A stretch of 16,894 bases of DNA from positions 1-16,894 of the forward strand of contig CADBUD010000275.1 of NCBI GenBank assembly GCA_902797785.1. Direction: 5' to 3'. The notes under the pieces are model-generated. The model did not search any database, had not been told where the DNA came from, and saw nothing but the letters and a program-made list of their open reading frames with translations. Source of the DNA: an uncultured Lachnospiraceae bacterium. Its GTDB lineage: Bacteria > Bacillota > Clostridia > Lachnospirales > Lachnospiraceae. Shown here piece by piece: positions 7,253 to 15,076 of the stretch; the stretch's first letter is position 1; each line of letters begins with the position of its first letter. The position numbers and the translations under genes are program-made.

Positions 7253-9316
7253 ATGGCGAAGAATCTTGTCATCGTAGAGTCACCAGCAAAGGTGAAGACC
7301 ATAAAAAAATTTCTAGGTTCCAACTATCAGGTTGTGGCATCAAATGGACATGTGAGAGATATGCCGAAAAGCCAGATGGGAATTGACTTTGAAAATGACT
7401 ATGAGCCAAAATATATTACGATACGCGGAAAAGGTGAGATTTTAGCAAATCTTCGTAAGGAGGTAAAAAAAGCAGATAAGATTTTTCTGGCAACGGACCC
7501 TGACCGCGAAGGGGAAGCGATTTCCTGGCATCTATACCAGACATTAAAACTCGAAGGAAAAAAAGTAGCCAGAATCAGCTTTAATGAAATCACAAAAAAT
7601 GCGGTAAAGTCTTCATTAAAGGAATCTCGTCAGATCAATATGGATCTGGTGGATGCCCAACAGGCAAGACGCGTCCTGGACCGGATGGTGGGATATCGCA
7701 TTAGTCCACTGCTCTGGAAAAAAGTAAAGAGGGGACTGAGCGCGGGCAGGGTGCAGTCAGTTGCTCTGCGTCTGGTCTGTGACAGAGAAAAGGAAATTAA
7801 TGAATTTATTCCTAAGGAATATTGGACGATAGAAGCGGATTTTGAGGTTCCGGGAGAAAAAAAACTGCTGCATGCGAAGTATCATGGAGATCAAAAAGGA
7901 AAAAGAGAGATACATTCCAAAAGAGAGCTGGAGGAAATCTTAGAGGAATTGAAAGGAAAAGAATATCTTCTTTCTGAAATCAAAAAGGGGGAGCGCATGA
8001 AAAAGGCGCCACTTCCATTTACCACCAGTACTCTTCAGCAGGAAGCAGCGAAAACGCTGAATTTTTCTACGCAGAAAACGATGCGGATTGCCCAGCAGCT
8101 TTATGAAGGAATTGATGTCAAAGGAAATGGGACAGTCGGCGTTATCTCTTACCTACGTACGGATTCTACAAGAGTATCAGAAGAGGCAGACCGTCTGGCA
8201 AAAGAATATATTGGAGAGACCTATGGAACAGAATATGTTTCGACAATGCAGACAGATGGAACCAAAAAGACAAAGATCCAGGATGCTCATGAGGCAATCC
8301 GTCCGACGGATATTCATCGGACACCAGCCATGTTAAAGGATTCCCTCAGTAGAGACCAGTTCCGTTTATATCAATTGATCTGGAAGCGGTTTGCAGCCAG
8401 TCGAATGGCACCGGCACGGTTTGAAACGACATCAGTAAAGATTACGGCCGGAAATCATGTCTTTCATGCTTCAGCAATCGGTCTTTTATTTGCCGGATAT
8501 CAGACTGTTTACATGACAGAAGAAGAAAAAGAAAAAACAGAAAAACTTCCTAAGAATTTAGAAGAGCAGATGAAACTGACGCAGAAGGAGCTGCGGCAGG
8601 AGCAGCATTTTACCCAGCCGCCGGCACATTATACCGAAGCGTCATTAGTGAAGACGATGGAAGAGCTTGGCATAGGAAGACCAAGTACCTATGCTCCGAC
8701 AATTACGACGCTCTTAGCCAGAAGATATATCGTAAAGGAAGCGAAAAAACTTTATGTTTCAGAACTGGGAGAGGTCGTCAATGATATAATGAAACAGGAG
8801 TTTTCCACAATTGTGGATGTAAAATTCACTTCATATTTAGAATCCCTGCTGGACAGTGTAGAGGATGGAGAGGTCAAATGGAAGTCAATCGTTCGAAATT
8901 TCTATCCGGATTTGGATGCTGCTGTAAATGAGGCGGAGAAAAAGCTGGAAAAAATTGAAATTGCGGATGAGGTTTCAGATGAAATCTGTGAAAACTGTGG
9001 AAGAAACATGGTAATTAAATATGGTCCGCATGGTAGGTTTTTGGCATGTCCGGGATTCCCGGAGTGCAGAAATACCAAGCCATATTATGAAAAAATTGGT
9101 GTGAGCTGTCCGAAATGTGGAAAAGAAATCGTGTTAAAGAAGACCAAAAAAGGAAGAAAATATTATGGGTGTGAGGATAATCCGGAATGTGATTTTATGT
9201 CATGGTCCAGACCAGTCGAAAAGAAATGTCCGGAATGTGGGGGATATATGGTGGAAAAAGGAAACCGGATTGCCTGCGCAAATGAGCAGTGTGGCTACGT
9301 GGAGGCGAAGCAATGA
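7253..9316 (+). CDS. topA: DNA topoisomerase I
   Basis: This type IA topoisomerase relaxes negative supercoils through a transient 5'-phosphotyrosine link. It has 687 residues, normal for Firmicutes. The Toprim domain begins NLVIVESPAKVKTI with Glu9 and carries the acidic TDPDREGE cluster (81-88; Asp82, Asp84, Glu86). The catalytic Tyr300 lies in SYLRTDSTR. Conserved IGRPSTYAPTI follows at 474-484. Three C4 zinc ribbons form the tail: Cys 579/582/599/605, Cys 619/622/640/646 and Cys 659/662/675/680. The ATG at 7253 follows GGAGG (7238-7242) by 10 bases. codY overlaps its stop, implying translational coupling. In Bacillus, topA also follows dprA (smf) and lies upstream of codY. Confidence 0.98.
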   Translation: MAKNLVIVESPAKVKTIKKFLGSNYQVVASNGHVRDMPKSQMGIDFENDYEPKYITIRGKGEILANLRKEVKKADKIFLATDPDREGEAISWHLYQTLKLEGKKVARISFNEITKNAVKSSLKESRQINMDLVDAQQARRVLDRMVGYRISPLLWKKVKRGLSAGRVQSVALRLVCDREKEINEFIPKEYWTIEADFEVPGEKKLLHAKYHGDQKGKREIHSKRELEEILEELKGKEYLLSEIKKGERMKKAPLPFTTSTLQQEAAKTLNFSTQKTMRIAQQLYEGIDVKGNGTVGVISYLRTDSTRVSEEADRLAKEYIGETYGTEYVSTMQTDGTKKTKIQDAHEAIRPTDIHRTPAMLKDSLSRDQFRLYQLIWKRFAASRMAPARFETTSVKITAGNHVFHASAIGLLFAGYQTVYMTEEEKEKTEKLPKNLEEQMKLTQKELRQEQHFTQPPAHYTEASLVKTMEELGIGRPSTYAPTITTLLARRYIVKEAKKLYVSELGEVVNDIMKQEFSTIVDVKFTSYLESLLDSVEDGEVKWKSIVRNFYPDLDAAVNEAEKKLEKIEIADEVSDEICENCGRNMVIKYGPHGRFLACPGFPECRNTKPYYEKIGVSCPKCGKEIVLKKTKKGRKYYGCEDNPECDFMSWSRPVEKKCPECGGYMVEKGNRIACANEQCGYVEAKQ
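9301..9316 (+). promoter_or_regulatory. Ribosome binding site and ATGA overlap coupling topA to codY
   Basis: GGAGG (9301-9305) precedes the codY ATG (9313) by 7 bases. The ATG and the topA TGA share the sequence ATGA (9313-9316), the classic arrangement for translational coupling by terminating ribosomes. This start also removes 8 unsupported residues (MWLRGGEA) from the longer in-frame alternative. Confidence 0.85.
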
Positions 9317-10083
9317 GTGTACAGTTGTTGGATAAAACCAGAAAAATCAACAAACTACTCCATAACAATACATCTTCTAAGGTCGTATTTAATGATATTT
9401 GTGCAGTTTTGACAGAGATTTTGTCATCCAATGCGCTTGTAATCAGCAGAAAAGGTAAAATTCTGGGAAGAAGCGAACTGTCCCGGGGGCAGCAGGCAGA
9501 GCAGCTTTTGATCGAAGGAACGGTAGGAAGCTATCTTGAGCCGGAGATGAACGAGAGACTTTTGGGAATTCTTTCTACCAAAGAGAATGTGAACCTGGAA
9601 ACACTTGGATTTTCAAGGGAAAAAATTGAAGGGATTCAGGCACTGATCACCCCCATCGATATTGCCGGGGAGCGCTTTGGCACCTTATTTTTGTATCAGA
9701 AAAAAGAGAATTATTCCATTGATGATATTATTCTTTGCGAATATGGCGCTACGGTGGTAGGCCTTGAAATGCTTCGCTCCGTCAATGAAGAAAATGAAGA
9801 GGAACAGAGAAAGGAACAGATCGTCAAATCTGCGTTTCGTACCCTTTCCCTGGGAGAATTAGATGCGGTGCGTCATGTTTTTGAAGAATTGAACGGAACC
9901 GAGGGAACTCTTGTGGCGAGCAAAATTGCGGATAAAGCAGGAATTACCCGTTCCGTCATTGTGAATGCTTTGCGAAAATTTGAAAGCGCAGGAGTCATTG
10001 AAGCTCATTCTGCCGGGATGAAGGGAACATATATCCGTGTCTGCAACGAATTAGTGTTTGAAGAATTGAAAAAAAGAGGGTAG
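9313..10083 (+). CDS. codY: GTP- and branched-chain amino acid-responsive global regulator CodY
   Basis: CodY is a DNA-binding repressor/activator that, when bound by branched-chain amino acids and GTP, controls amino acid synthesis, motility and other starvation responses. The protein has 256 residues (Bacillus: 259). The N-terminal GAF domain begins LLDKTRKINKLL and includes ERFGTLFL; the linker helix begins EYGATVVGLEMLRSVNEE. The winged helix-turn-helix at about 202-230 (ASKIADKAGITRSVIVNALRK) is almost identical to well-studied CodY proteins, so the target is likely to be close to AATTTTCWGAAAATT. By contrast, the segment corresponding to the Bacillus isoleucine pocket (around residues 55-85) lacks the Arg-Met...Phe-Pro pattern there; a similar form occurs in Lachnospiraceae as I recall. 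It is co-transcribed with topA and lies just before the flagellar operon, as in Bacillus. Confidence 0.96.
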   Translation: MSVQLLDKTRKINKLLHNNTSSKVVFNDICAVLTEILSSNALVISRKGKILGRSELSRGQQAEQLLIEGTVGSYLEPEMNERLLGILSTKENVNLETLGFSREKIEGIQALITPIDIAGERFGTLFLYQKKENYSIDDIILCEYGATVVGLEMLRSVNEENEEEQRKEQIVKSAFRTLSLGELDAVRHVFEELNGTEGTLVASKIADKAGITRSVIVNALRKFESAGVIEAHSAGMKGTYIRVCNELVFEELKKRG

Positions 10084-10113
10084 AATTTGTGCTTTTTTCT
10101 TAAAATAGATGAT

Positions 10114-10128
10114 AATTGACAAAAAAAT
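10114..10128 (+). promoter_or_regulatory. Candidate CodY box in the codY-flgB spacer
   Basis: AATTGACAAAAAAAT matches the consensus AATTTTCWGAAAATT at 11 of 15 positions. It overlaps a perfect -35-like TTGACA (10116-10121) that lacks a good -10, and lies about 40-55 bases upstream of the -35 of the better promoter. CodY represses the fla/che promoter in Bacillus, which makes the position reasonable. The surrounding DNA is very A-rich, so the match may be chance. Confidence 0.3.
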
Positions 10129-10169
10129 GAAAAAAATAAGAGAAAAATCTGGAAAGATGAAAATATGTC

Positions 10170-10198
10170 TTGTTTTTATTTGACTTTTTCTTTATAAT
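10170..10198 (+). promoter_or_regulatory. Putative SigA-type promoter of the flagellar operon
   Basis: TTGTTT (10170-10175) and a perfect TATAAT (10193-10198) are 17 bases apart. Transcription would start near 10205, giving a leader of about 35 bases that holds GGGAGG (10227-10232). The 156-base codY-flgB gap (10084-10239) is otherwise AT-rich, with no gene and no convincing terminator. I saw no SigD-type sequence (TAAA with a GCCGATAT -10). Confidence 0.6.
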
Positions 10199-10239
10199 GG
10201 AGAAGTAAAAAAACAGTTCAGGGAAAGGGAGGTCGAATC

Positions 10240-10632
10240 ATGGGAGGTGCAGACCTATACAGTTATGTCAATGTATTGACAAAGGCAGCAGATGCCAGCT
10301 GGCTTCGCAATGAAGTGATTTCAAATAATCTGGCAAATGTCAGCACGCCGACATATAAACGGTCAGATGTTGACTTTGAGCGGGTTCTGAAAAATGAGAT
10401 TGGCAGGAGCCGCTATGAGACGATGGATCAAAAGATCAAAAAGGTTTCTCTGACAAATCTAAGCAATGTACATGCCTATGTAGATGACGCGGCATTTTCC
10501 TATCGTCTGGATGGAAACAATGTGGATGAGGATACAGAAAATACAGAGCTGGCTGCGAACCAGATTAAGTATCAGGGGCTGACAGACAGTATCAAACATC
10601 ATTTCACTCAGATCAAGGCAGTGATAAAATAA
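10240..10632 (+). CDS. flgB: Flagellar basal-body rod protein FlgB
   Basis: FlgB is a proximal rod subunit, secreted by the flagellar type III system and assembled just above FliE and the MS ring. The 130-residue length is typical. The N-terminal rod signature reads ISNNLANVSTPTYKRSDVDFE (residues about 27-47, the common form being NiANadTPgYK), and the C-terminal helix ends YQGLTDSIKHHFTQIKAVIK, the other half of the terminal coiled coil shared by axial proteins. The ATG at 10240 follows GGGAGG (10227-10232) by 7 bases and is the first gene after the putative operon promoter. No Sec signal peptide is present, as expected. An 85-base gap to flgC contains no clear signal beyond that gene's own ribosome site. 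Confidence 0.95.
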   Translation: MGGADLYSYVNVLTKAADASWLRNEVISNNLANVSTPTYKRSDVDFERVLKNEIGRSRYETMDQKIKKVSLTNLSNVHAYVDDAAFSYRLDGNNVDEDTENTELAANQIKYQGLTDSIKHHFTQIKAVIK

Positions 10633-10717
10633 ATGACTTGCCTGTTAAACACCCGTGTTGTTCGAAAAATCATAAAAACACAGCCCGAAAAAAGCAGTGA
10701 AGCAGGAGGGACAATTC

Positions 10718-11161
10718 ATGAGTTTATTTCAGTCATTTGATATTAATGCATCCGGAATGACAGCGCAGAGGTTCCGGATTGATGTCATTTCACAAAATTT
10801 GGCTAATGTCACGACGACCCGGACAGAGGATGGCACTCCGTACCGCAGGCGGATTGTGACTTTCGAAGAAAAAACAAAAAAATCCTTTCGCAGTATCCTA
10901 AATAATGTAAATACGGCTTATAGTGGAAATGGAGTCAAGGTCGTTCGGGTCTCCGAGGATCGGGAATCGGATTTTGTCATGAAATATGACCCATCTCATC
11001 CGGATGCAGATGAAAATGGTTATGTTTCCTATCCAAATGTCAATACCATTACAGAAATGACAAATTTAATCGATGCGAGCCGTGCGTATCAGACAAACGC
11101 GACGGCATTTGAGGCGAGTAAAAATCTTGCATTGAAGGGATTGTCGATTAGCAGCAGCTAA
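10718..11161 (+). CDS. flgC: Flagellar basal-body rod protein FlgC
   Basis: FlgC is the second proximal rod protein of the flagellar basal body, exported by the flagellar type III apparatus. The 147-residue product opens MSLFQSFDINASGMTAQRF and has the rod/hook signature ISQNLANVTTTRTEDGTPYRR. The C-terminal half includes the family motif YPNVNTITEMTNLIDASRAYQ and a helical tail (NATAFEASKNLALKGL). The ATG at 10718 is chosen because AGGAGGG (10704-10710) stands 7 bases before it; the in-frame GTG at 10697 lies upstream of this site. fliE begins 46 bases downstream. Confidence 0.96.
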   Translation: MSLFQSFDINASGMTAQRFRIDVISQNLANVTTTRTEDGTPYRRRIVTFEEKTKKSFRSILNNVNTAYSGNGVKVVRVSEDRESDFVMKYDPSHPDADENGYVSYPNVNTITEMTNLIDASRAYQTNATAFEASKNLALKGLSISSS

Positions 11162-11207
11162 TAGAAACATCAGTTGAACGGCAAATTGTAACGGAAAGGG
11201 AAATAGA

Positions 11208-11519
11208 ATGGATATTTCGAGTTTGACAAATATTTCACCTACATTAAGAAAAAGTCTGCTTCCGCAGGAGCTGGAAGAAACAGATCGCACGAGAAGCTTT
11301 GATGCGGTCTATCAGGCGGCCTTAGATATGATTCAAGAGACGAATCAGTACCAGAATGAGGAAGAGCTGGAAGAAATCAAGCTGGCAATGGGGCTTTCTG
11401 AAAACACCCATGATTTAGGAATCGCTCAGTCTAAGGCAGAGGCAGCGATTCAATATACGGTAGCTGTCAGGGATAAATTCTTAGAAGCGTATAAAGAAAT
11501 TATGCAGATGCAGATGTAG
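11208..11519 (+). CDS. fliE: Flagellar hook-basal body complex protein FliE
   Basis: FliE is a small exported protein linking the membrane-embedded MS ring (FliF) to the rod (FlgB), and it is needed early for export of other rod proteins. The product has 103 residues, the normal size. The family pattern is visible: SFDAVYQAALDMIQETNQYQNEAE-like central region, then LAMGLSENTHDLGIAQSKAEAAI and the C-terminal AVRDKFLEAYKEIMQMQM, which matches the conserved vRnKlveAYqeImrMqv ending. The ribosome site (AAAGGGA, 11195-11201) is weaker than those of its neighbours. Its stop lies 11 bases before the fliF ATG. Confidence 0.95.
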   Translation: MDISSLTNISPTLRKSLLPQELEETDRTRSFDAVYQAALDMIQETNQYQNEEELEEIKLAMGLSENTHDLGIAQSKAEAAIQYTVAVRDKFLEAYKEIMQMQM

Positions 11520-11530
11520 GTGAAAAATAA

Positions 11531-13144
11531 ATGAATGAACGGTTAAGAAATATACCGCAGAGGATTCTTGCCTGGTGGGGGAGGTTTTCTCTGAAACAGA
11601 AAACAGCGATCATCAGCGGAGTGGCTGGTATTCTGATCGCGATCGGGATTCTGGCATTTGTAATGACCCGCCCAAACATGATCGTGCTGATGACATGCGA
11701 GAATACCAAGGAGTCCTCTGAAGTGACAGAGCTTCTGACAGAGCAGGGGATTACATATGATGTTTCTGATGATGGACTGACGATTTCTATCAATAAAGAA
11801 GATGAGGCAGCTGCAAACATAGCACTTGGTGCAAATGATATACCAACAGATAGCTTTTCCATGAACAATATTGTCAGCAGCAGCTTGAGTACGACAGAAT
11901 CCGATAAAGAAAAGCAGTATAAGCTCTATATTGAGAAAAAGCTTTCCAGAGAACTGGAAACAATGAATTCCATTGATGCTGCTGCCGTCAGTTTAAGCAT
12001 TCCGGAAGATGACGGGACAATTTTATCAAAGGAAAAGAAGACGCATGCCAGCGTCATGTTGGAGCTTTCGGGAGAGCTGGACAAGAATACCATTTCTGGG
12101 ATTGCACATTATGTGGCGACAGCCATAGGAAATGATGATACCACGACAATTACCATTATGGATTCTGATGGAAACACCTTATTTACAGGTGACGATGCGA
12201 GCAATTCCATCAACAATGCGACAGATCAGTTAAGCTTTAAAACAGCGATGGAATCTCAGATTTCCAATAAAGTCAAGCAGGCGATCATCGGAAGCAGTCT
12301 GTATGATGATGCCCAGGTATCTCCGAATCTGGTCGTGTTGTTCAGTGAAAGAGAAGAGACAGACCATCGTTATTATGTCGAAGAAGGACAGGCTCAGGGA
12401 TATAAAGACAGCGAGTCAATCTACGAATCCGAATCTGTTTCAGGAGTCGGAGGGGTTCCGGGAACGGATTCCAATGATCAGGATACGACCTATGTGCTGG
12501 AGGACGATAACGAAACGCGGGAAACGATCTCTGATACGACGACTAAATATCTGCCGAATGAAAGCATCACCAAAACAAAGACGCCGGCGGGCTCGATTGA
12601 TACGGAAAATTCCACGATTGCGGTCGTTCTGACGCAGAACCGGATTTACAAAGAGGATGTGTTAAAGGACAACGGAACATTAGACGGCATGACATTTGAT
12701 GAATTCATTGAGCAAAATAGCGAGAGGACACAGATCGACGTTGATGAGAGCTTTATCAATATGGTGTCAAAGGCTTCAGGAATTGCTGTGGAAAATGTTT
12801 CTGTCGTTGCCTATGAGGTGCCGATGTTTGTGGCAAGTGAAGGCTCCGGCCGGACAGTCACAGATTATCTGACCTATATTTTAATTGCATTAATAGCTCT
12901 GTTATTGCTGTTCGTTGTGATTACGAGCATGCGGAGAGAAGTAGTCGAAGAGCTTGAACCGGAGGTTTCTGTGGATAAGCTTCTTGAAACAACAAAAGCA
13001 ACAGAAGAAGAAAAAGAAGAACTGGAAGATATTGATTATAATGAAGTGTCTGAGACACGAAGGCTGATTGAAAAATTTGTTGATGAAAAACCAGAAGCTG
13101 TGGCGAATCTGCTTCGGAACTGGTTGAATGAAGATTGGGAGTAA
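11531..13144 (+). CDS. fliF: Flagellar MS-ring protein FliF
   Basis: FliF forms the MS ring in the cytoplasmic membrane, the base on which rotor and export gate assemble. The 537-residue length is typical. A first membrane helix lies at about 25-46 (AIISGVAGILIAIGILAFVM). The large external part carries the secretin-like ring-building motifs, including ELLTEQGITYDVSDDGLTI and RELETMNSIDAAAVSLSIPED. A low-complexity acidic/Thr-rich stretch (about 310-350) matches the variable beta-collar region. A second helix at about 449-467 (YILIALIALLLLFVVITSM) is followed by a 70-residue cytoplasmic tail, whose end (DEKPEAVANLLRNWLNEDWE) is the FliG-binding segment. The AGGTG near 11518 overlaps the fliE stop and serves as ribosome site. 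fliG begins 5 bases after the stop. Confidence 0.96.
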   Translation: MNERLRNIPQRILAWWGRFSLKQKTAIISGVAGILIAIGILAFVMTRPNMIVLMTCENTKESSEVTELLTEQGITYDVSDDGLTISINKEDEAAANIALGANDIPTDSFSMNNIVSSSLSTTESDKEKQYKLYIEKKLSRELETMNSIDAAAVSLSIPEDDGTILSKEKKTHASVMLELSGELDKNTISGIAHYVATAIGNDDTTTITIMDSDGNTLFTGDDASNSINNATDQLSFKTAMESQISNKVKQAIIGSSLYDDAQVSPNLVVLFSEREETDHRYYVEEGQAQGYKDSESIYESESVSGVGGVPGTDSNDQDTTYVLEDDNETRETISDTTTKYLPNESITKTKTPAGSIDTENSTIAVVLTQNRIYKEDVLKDNGTLDGMTFDEFIEQNSERTQIDVDESFINMVSKASGIAVENVSVVAYEVPMFVASEGSGRTVTDYLTYILIALIALLLLFVVITSMRREVVEELEPEVSVDKLLETTKATEEEKEELEDIDYNEVSETRRLIEKFVDEKPEAVANLLRNWLNEDWE

Positions 13145-13149
13145 CTGGT

Positions 13150-14154
13150 ATGGTAGAAGATATTACAGGAGTCCAAAAAGCAGCAATTCTTTTGATTGCC
13201 CTTGGACCTGAAAAATCTGCGTCAGTATTTAAACATCTAAAAGAAGAAGAAATAGAAGAGCTGACATTAGAGATTGCAAACACAAGAAGTGTATCAGCAA
13301 CGGACAAAGAGGCAGTATTAGAGGAATTTTATCAAGTCTGCCTTGCACAGCAGTACATTGCTGAGGGTGGTATTGGCTATGCGAGAGAGCTTTTGGAAAA
13401 AGCATTGGGAGACGAAAAGGCTCAGGCCGTGATTGGTAAGCTGACAGCTTCCTTACAGGTTCGTCCGTTCGAGTTCGTCAGAAAAACAGAGGCTTCTCAG
13501 CTTTTGAACTTTATTCAGGATGAGCACCCACAGACCATTGCTTTGATTTTGTCCTATCTTCCGGCAGGGCAAGCAGCTCAGATCGTGGGCGCTTTATCTG
13601 AGGAGAAACAGGCGGATGTAGCAAAGCGTATCGCTCTCATGGATCGAACTTCTCCGGATGTCGTTCAGGAGGTGGAGCGTATTTTGGAACGGAAGCTGTC
13701 TTCTCTAGTAAATCAGGATTATACGATCATTGGTGGTGTCGAAGCTATCGTAGAGATTTTGAACACCGTAGACCGTGGAACAGAAAAACATATTATGGAA
13801 ACCCTCGAAATCGACGAGCCGGAATTGGCAGACGAGATTCGAAAGAAGATGTTTGTCTTCGAAGATATCCTTCTTCTCGACGACCGTTCGATTCAGCGTG
13901 TGATTCGGGATGTAGAAAGCAACGACCTTGCGATTGCTTTGAAAGGAGCGAACGAAGAGGTTCAGAATGCAGTCCTTCGAAATATGTCAACACGTCTTGC
14001 TGCCATGATCAAAGAAGATATGGAATTTATGGGTCCGGTTCGTATGAAGGATGTCGAAGAAATGCAGCAAAAGATTGTCGGAGTCATCCGACGCTTAGAG
14101 GATTCCGCGGAAATTATTATTTCCCGGGGCGGAGGTGACGAGATTATTGTCTAA
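13150..14154 (+). CDS. fliG: Flagellar motor switch protein FliG
   Basis: FliG is the rotor protein of the C ring; its N-terminal domain holds FliF and its C-terminal domain meets the stator to generate torque. The chosen ATG at 13150 gives 334 residues and has GGGAG (13137-13141) 8 bases upstream; an in-frame TTG at 13135 inside fliF lies before that site. Seen in order: N-terminal ITGVQKAAILLIALGPEKSA, the middle-domain EHPQ motif (125-128), the MFVF hinge (234-237, the conserved MFxF), and the torque helix DDRSIQRVIRDV (244-255) with alternating charged residues. The C-terminus ends in RGGGDEIIV. The start of fliH overlaps its last 8 bases. Confidence 0.97.
   Translation: MVEDITGVQKAAILLIALGPEKSASVFKHLKEEEIEELTLEIANTRSVSATDKEAVLEEFYQVCLAQQYIAEGGIGYARELLEKALGDEKAQAVIGKLTASLQVRPFEFVRKTEASQLLNFIQDEHPQTIALILSYLPAGQAAQIVGALSEEKQADVAKRIALMDRTSPDVVQEVERILERKLSSLVNQDYTIIGGVEAIVEILNTVDRGTEKHIMETLEIDEPELADEIRKKMFVFEDILLLDDRSIQRVIRDVESNDLAIALKGANEEVQNAVLRNMSTRLAAMIKEDMEFMGPVRMKDVEEMQQKIVGVIRRLEDSAEIIISRGGGDEIIV
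14131..14149 (+). promoter_or_regulatory. Ribosome binding site fixing a TTG start for fliH inside fliG
   Basis: GGAGGTGA (14131-14138), a near-perfect anti-SD match lying within the end of fliG, is 8 bases before TTG (14147-14149). The in-frame GTG at 14135 is part of the same site and cannot use it. The TTG leads into SNLYKYQIVTEAPKIRKI. Confidence 0.7.
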
Positions 14155-15064
14155 TCTTTATAAATATCAGATTGTGACAGAGGCACCAAAAATCCGTAAA
14201 ATCGATACCAATGCATTGCTTCAGGAAAAGCTGGGAAACCTAAATCCGGCTGCCGGACAGGTGCGTGCCTTGACAGAAGAATCAGGAGGATCAGAGGCGG
14301 TTGAAGAAGGCTTTCGTCAAATTGATTTTGGAGGTCTTGAAGCAGCAGAGGAAAGTCCACGGCTGAAAAATATGCTGGAGCGTCATCGGCGCAGGGCTCC
14401 TCATCAGGAACTGATGGATGATATGCTTGAGGCTGCCAGAATCGAAGCAGATACGATTGTACTGGATGCCAGAGATCGGGTGGAAGAGATTCGGCAGGAA
14501 GCATTTGAAGAAGGACGTCAGGCTGGATTTGAAGAAGGAAAAACACTGGGACAGCAGGAAGGCTTCGAACAAAGCTACGAAGCAGGACGCCAGAAGCTGG
14601 AAGCTGAGGAGGCCATGCTGGCACAGCGAGGCAGGGAATTGGATCACAGGGAAGAAGAGCTAAAACTTCAGGAAGAAAATTTGGAACGACGGTATCGTCA
14701 GCGCTTCGAAGAACTGGAGCCGGTATTGGTGCGGACGATTTCAACTGTATTTGACAAGGTGTTTCAGACAAACTATATCGATAAACAGGATATTTTACTT
14801 CATTTGGTGAAAAAATCCCTAAATAAAATAGAAAATAGCAAAGAGTTCTTTGTCAGAGTATCGCGCGAGGATTTTGATTTCATGATGAGCCATAAGGAAG
14901 AGATCACAGAACGTGTGGGGAGAAGTGTAGAGCTTGGAATCATGGAGGATCCTTCTTTGGAAAAGGGACAGTGTGTCGTTGAGACAGATGGTGGAGTATT
15001 TGATTGTGGAATCGATACTCAGCTTCAGAATCTGATCAGTGATCTAAGAACTCTGAGCATTTGA
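14147..15064 (+). CDS. fliH: Flagellar export ATPase regulator FliH
   Basis: FliH binds the export ATPase FliI and tethers it to the C ring and export gate. From the TTG at 14147 it has 305 residues, somewhat long for the family owing to a variable N-terminal third rich in Glu/Ala. The diagnostic feature is the glycine ladder: an Ala119 then Gly at 123, 127, 131, 135 and 139, an AxxxG(xxxG)4 repeat in EEGRQAGFEEGKTLGQQEG, known to form the FliH helix dimer. A coiled coil rich in Glu/Arg follows (about 145-195), then the globular FliI-binding region with VLVRTISTVFDKVF and a C-terminal FDCGIDTQLQNLISDL, typical of the V-ATPase E-subunit-like fold. The gene overlaps fliG by 8 bases and its TGA lies within the fliI ribosome site, indicating coupled translation. 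Confidence 0.92.
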   Translation: MSNLYKYQIVTEAPKIRKIDTNALLQEKLGNLNPAAGQVRALTEESGGSEAVEEGFRQIDFGGLEAAEESPRLKNMLERHRRRAPHQELMDDMLEAARIEADTIVLDARDRVEEIRQEAFEEGRQAGFEEGKTLGQQEGFEQSYEAGRQKLEAEEAMLAQRGRELDHREEELKLQEENLERRYRQRFEELEPVLVRTISTVFDKVFQTNYIDKQDILLHLVKKSLNKIENSKEFFVRVSREDFDFMMSHKEEITERVGRSVELGIMEDPSLEKGQCVVETDGGVFDCGIDTQLQNLISDLRTLSI

Positions 15065-15076
15065 GGTGAAGTAATC

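Noticed and set aside
10070..10102. Possible terminator after codY (A-run followed by T-run)
   Set aside because: The stem would be almost entirely A-T pairs with a long loop; it does not look like a stable intrinsic terminator.
10648..10659. Small inverted repeat AACAC-CC-GTGTT between flgB and flgC
   Set aside because: Only a 4-5 bp stem with a tiny loop; expected by chance.
12303..12632. 109-codon open frame in a second + frame within fliF
   Set aside because: It lies wholly within the conserved fliF gene, is Arg/Lys-rich, and has no recognisable features.
14151..14771. 206-codon open frame on the - strand within fliH
   Set aside because: It mirrors fliH, is low-complexity (Leu/Pro/Ser-rich), and has no family features.
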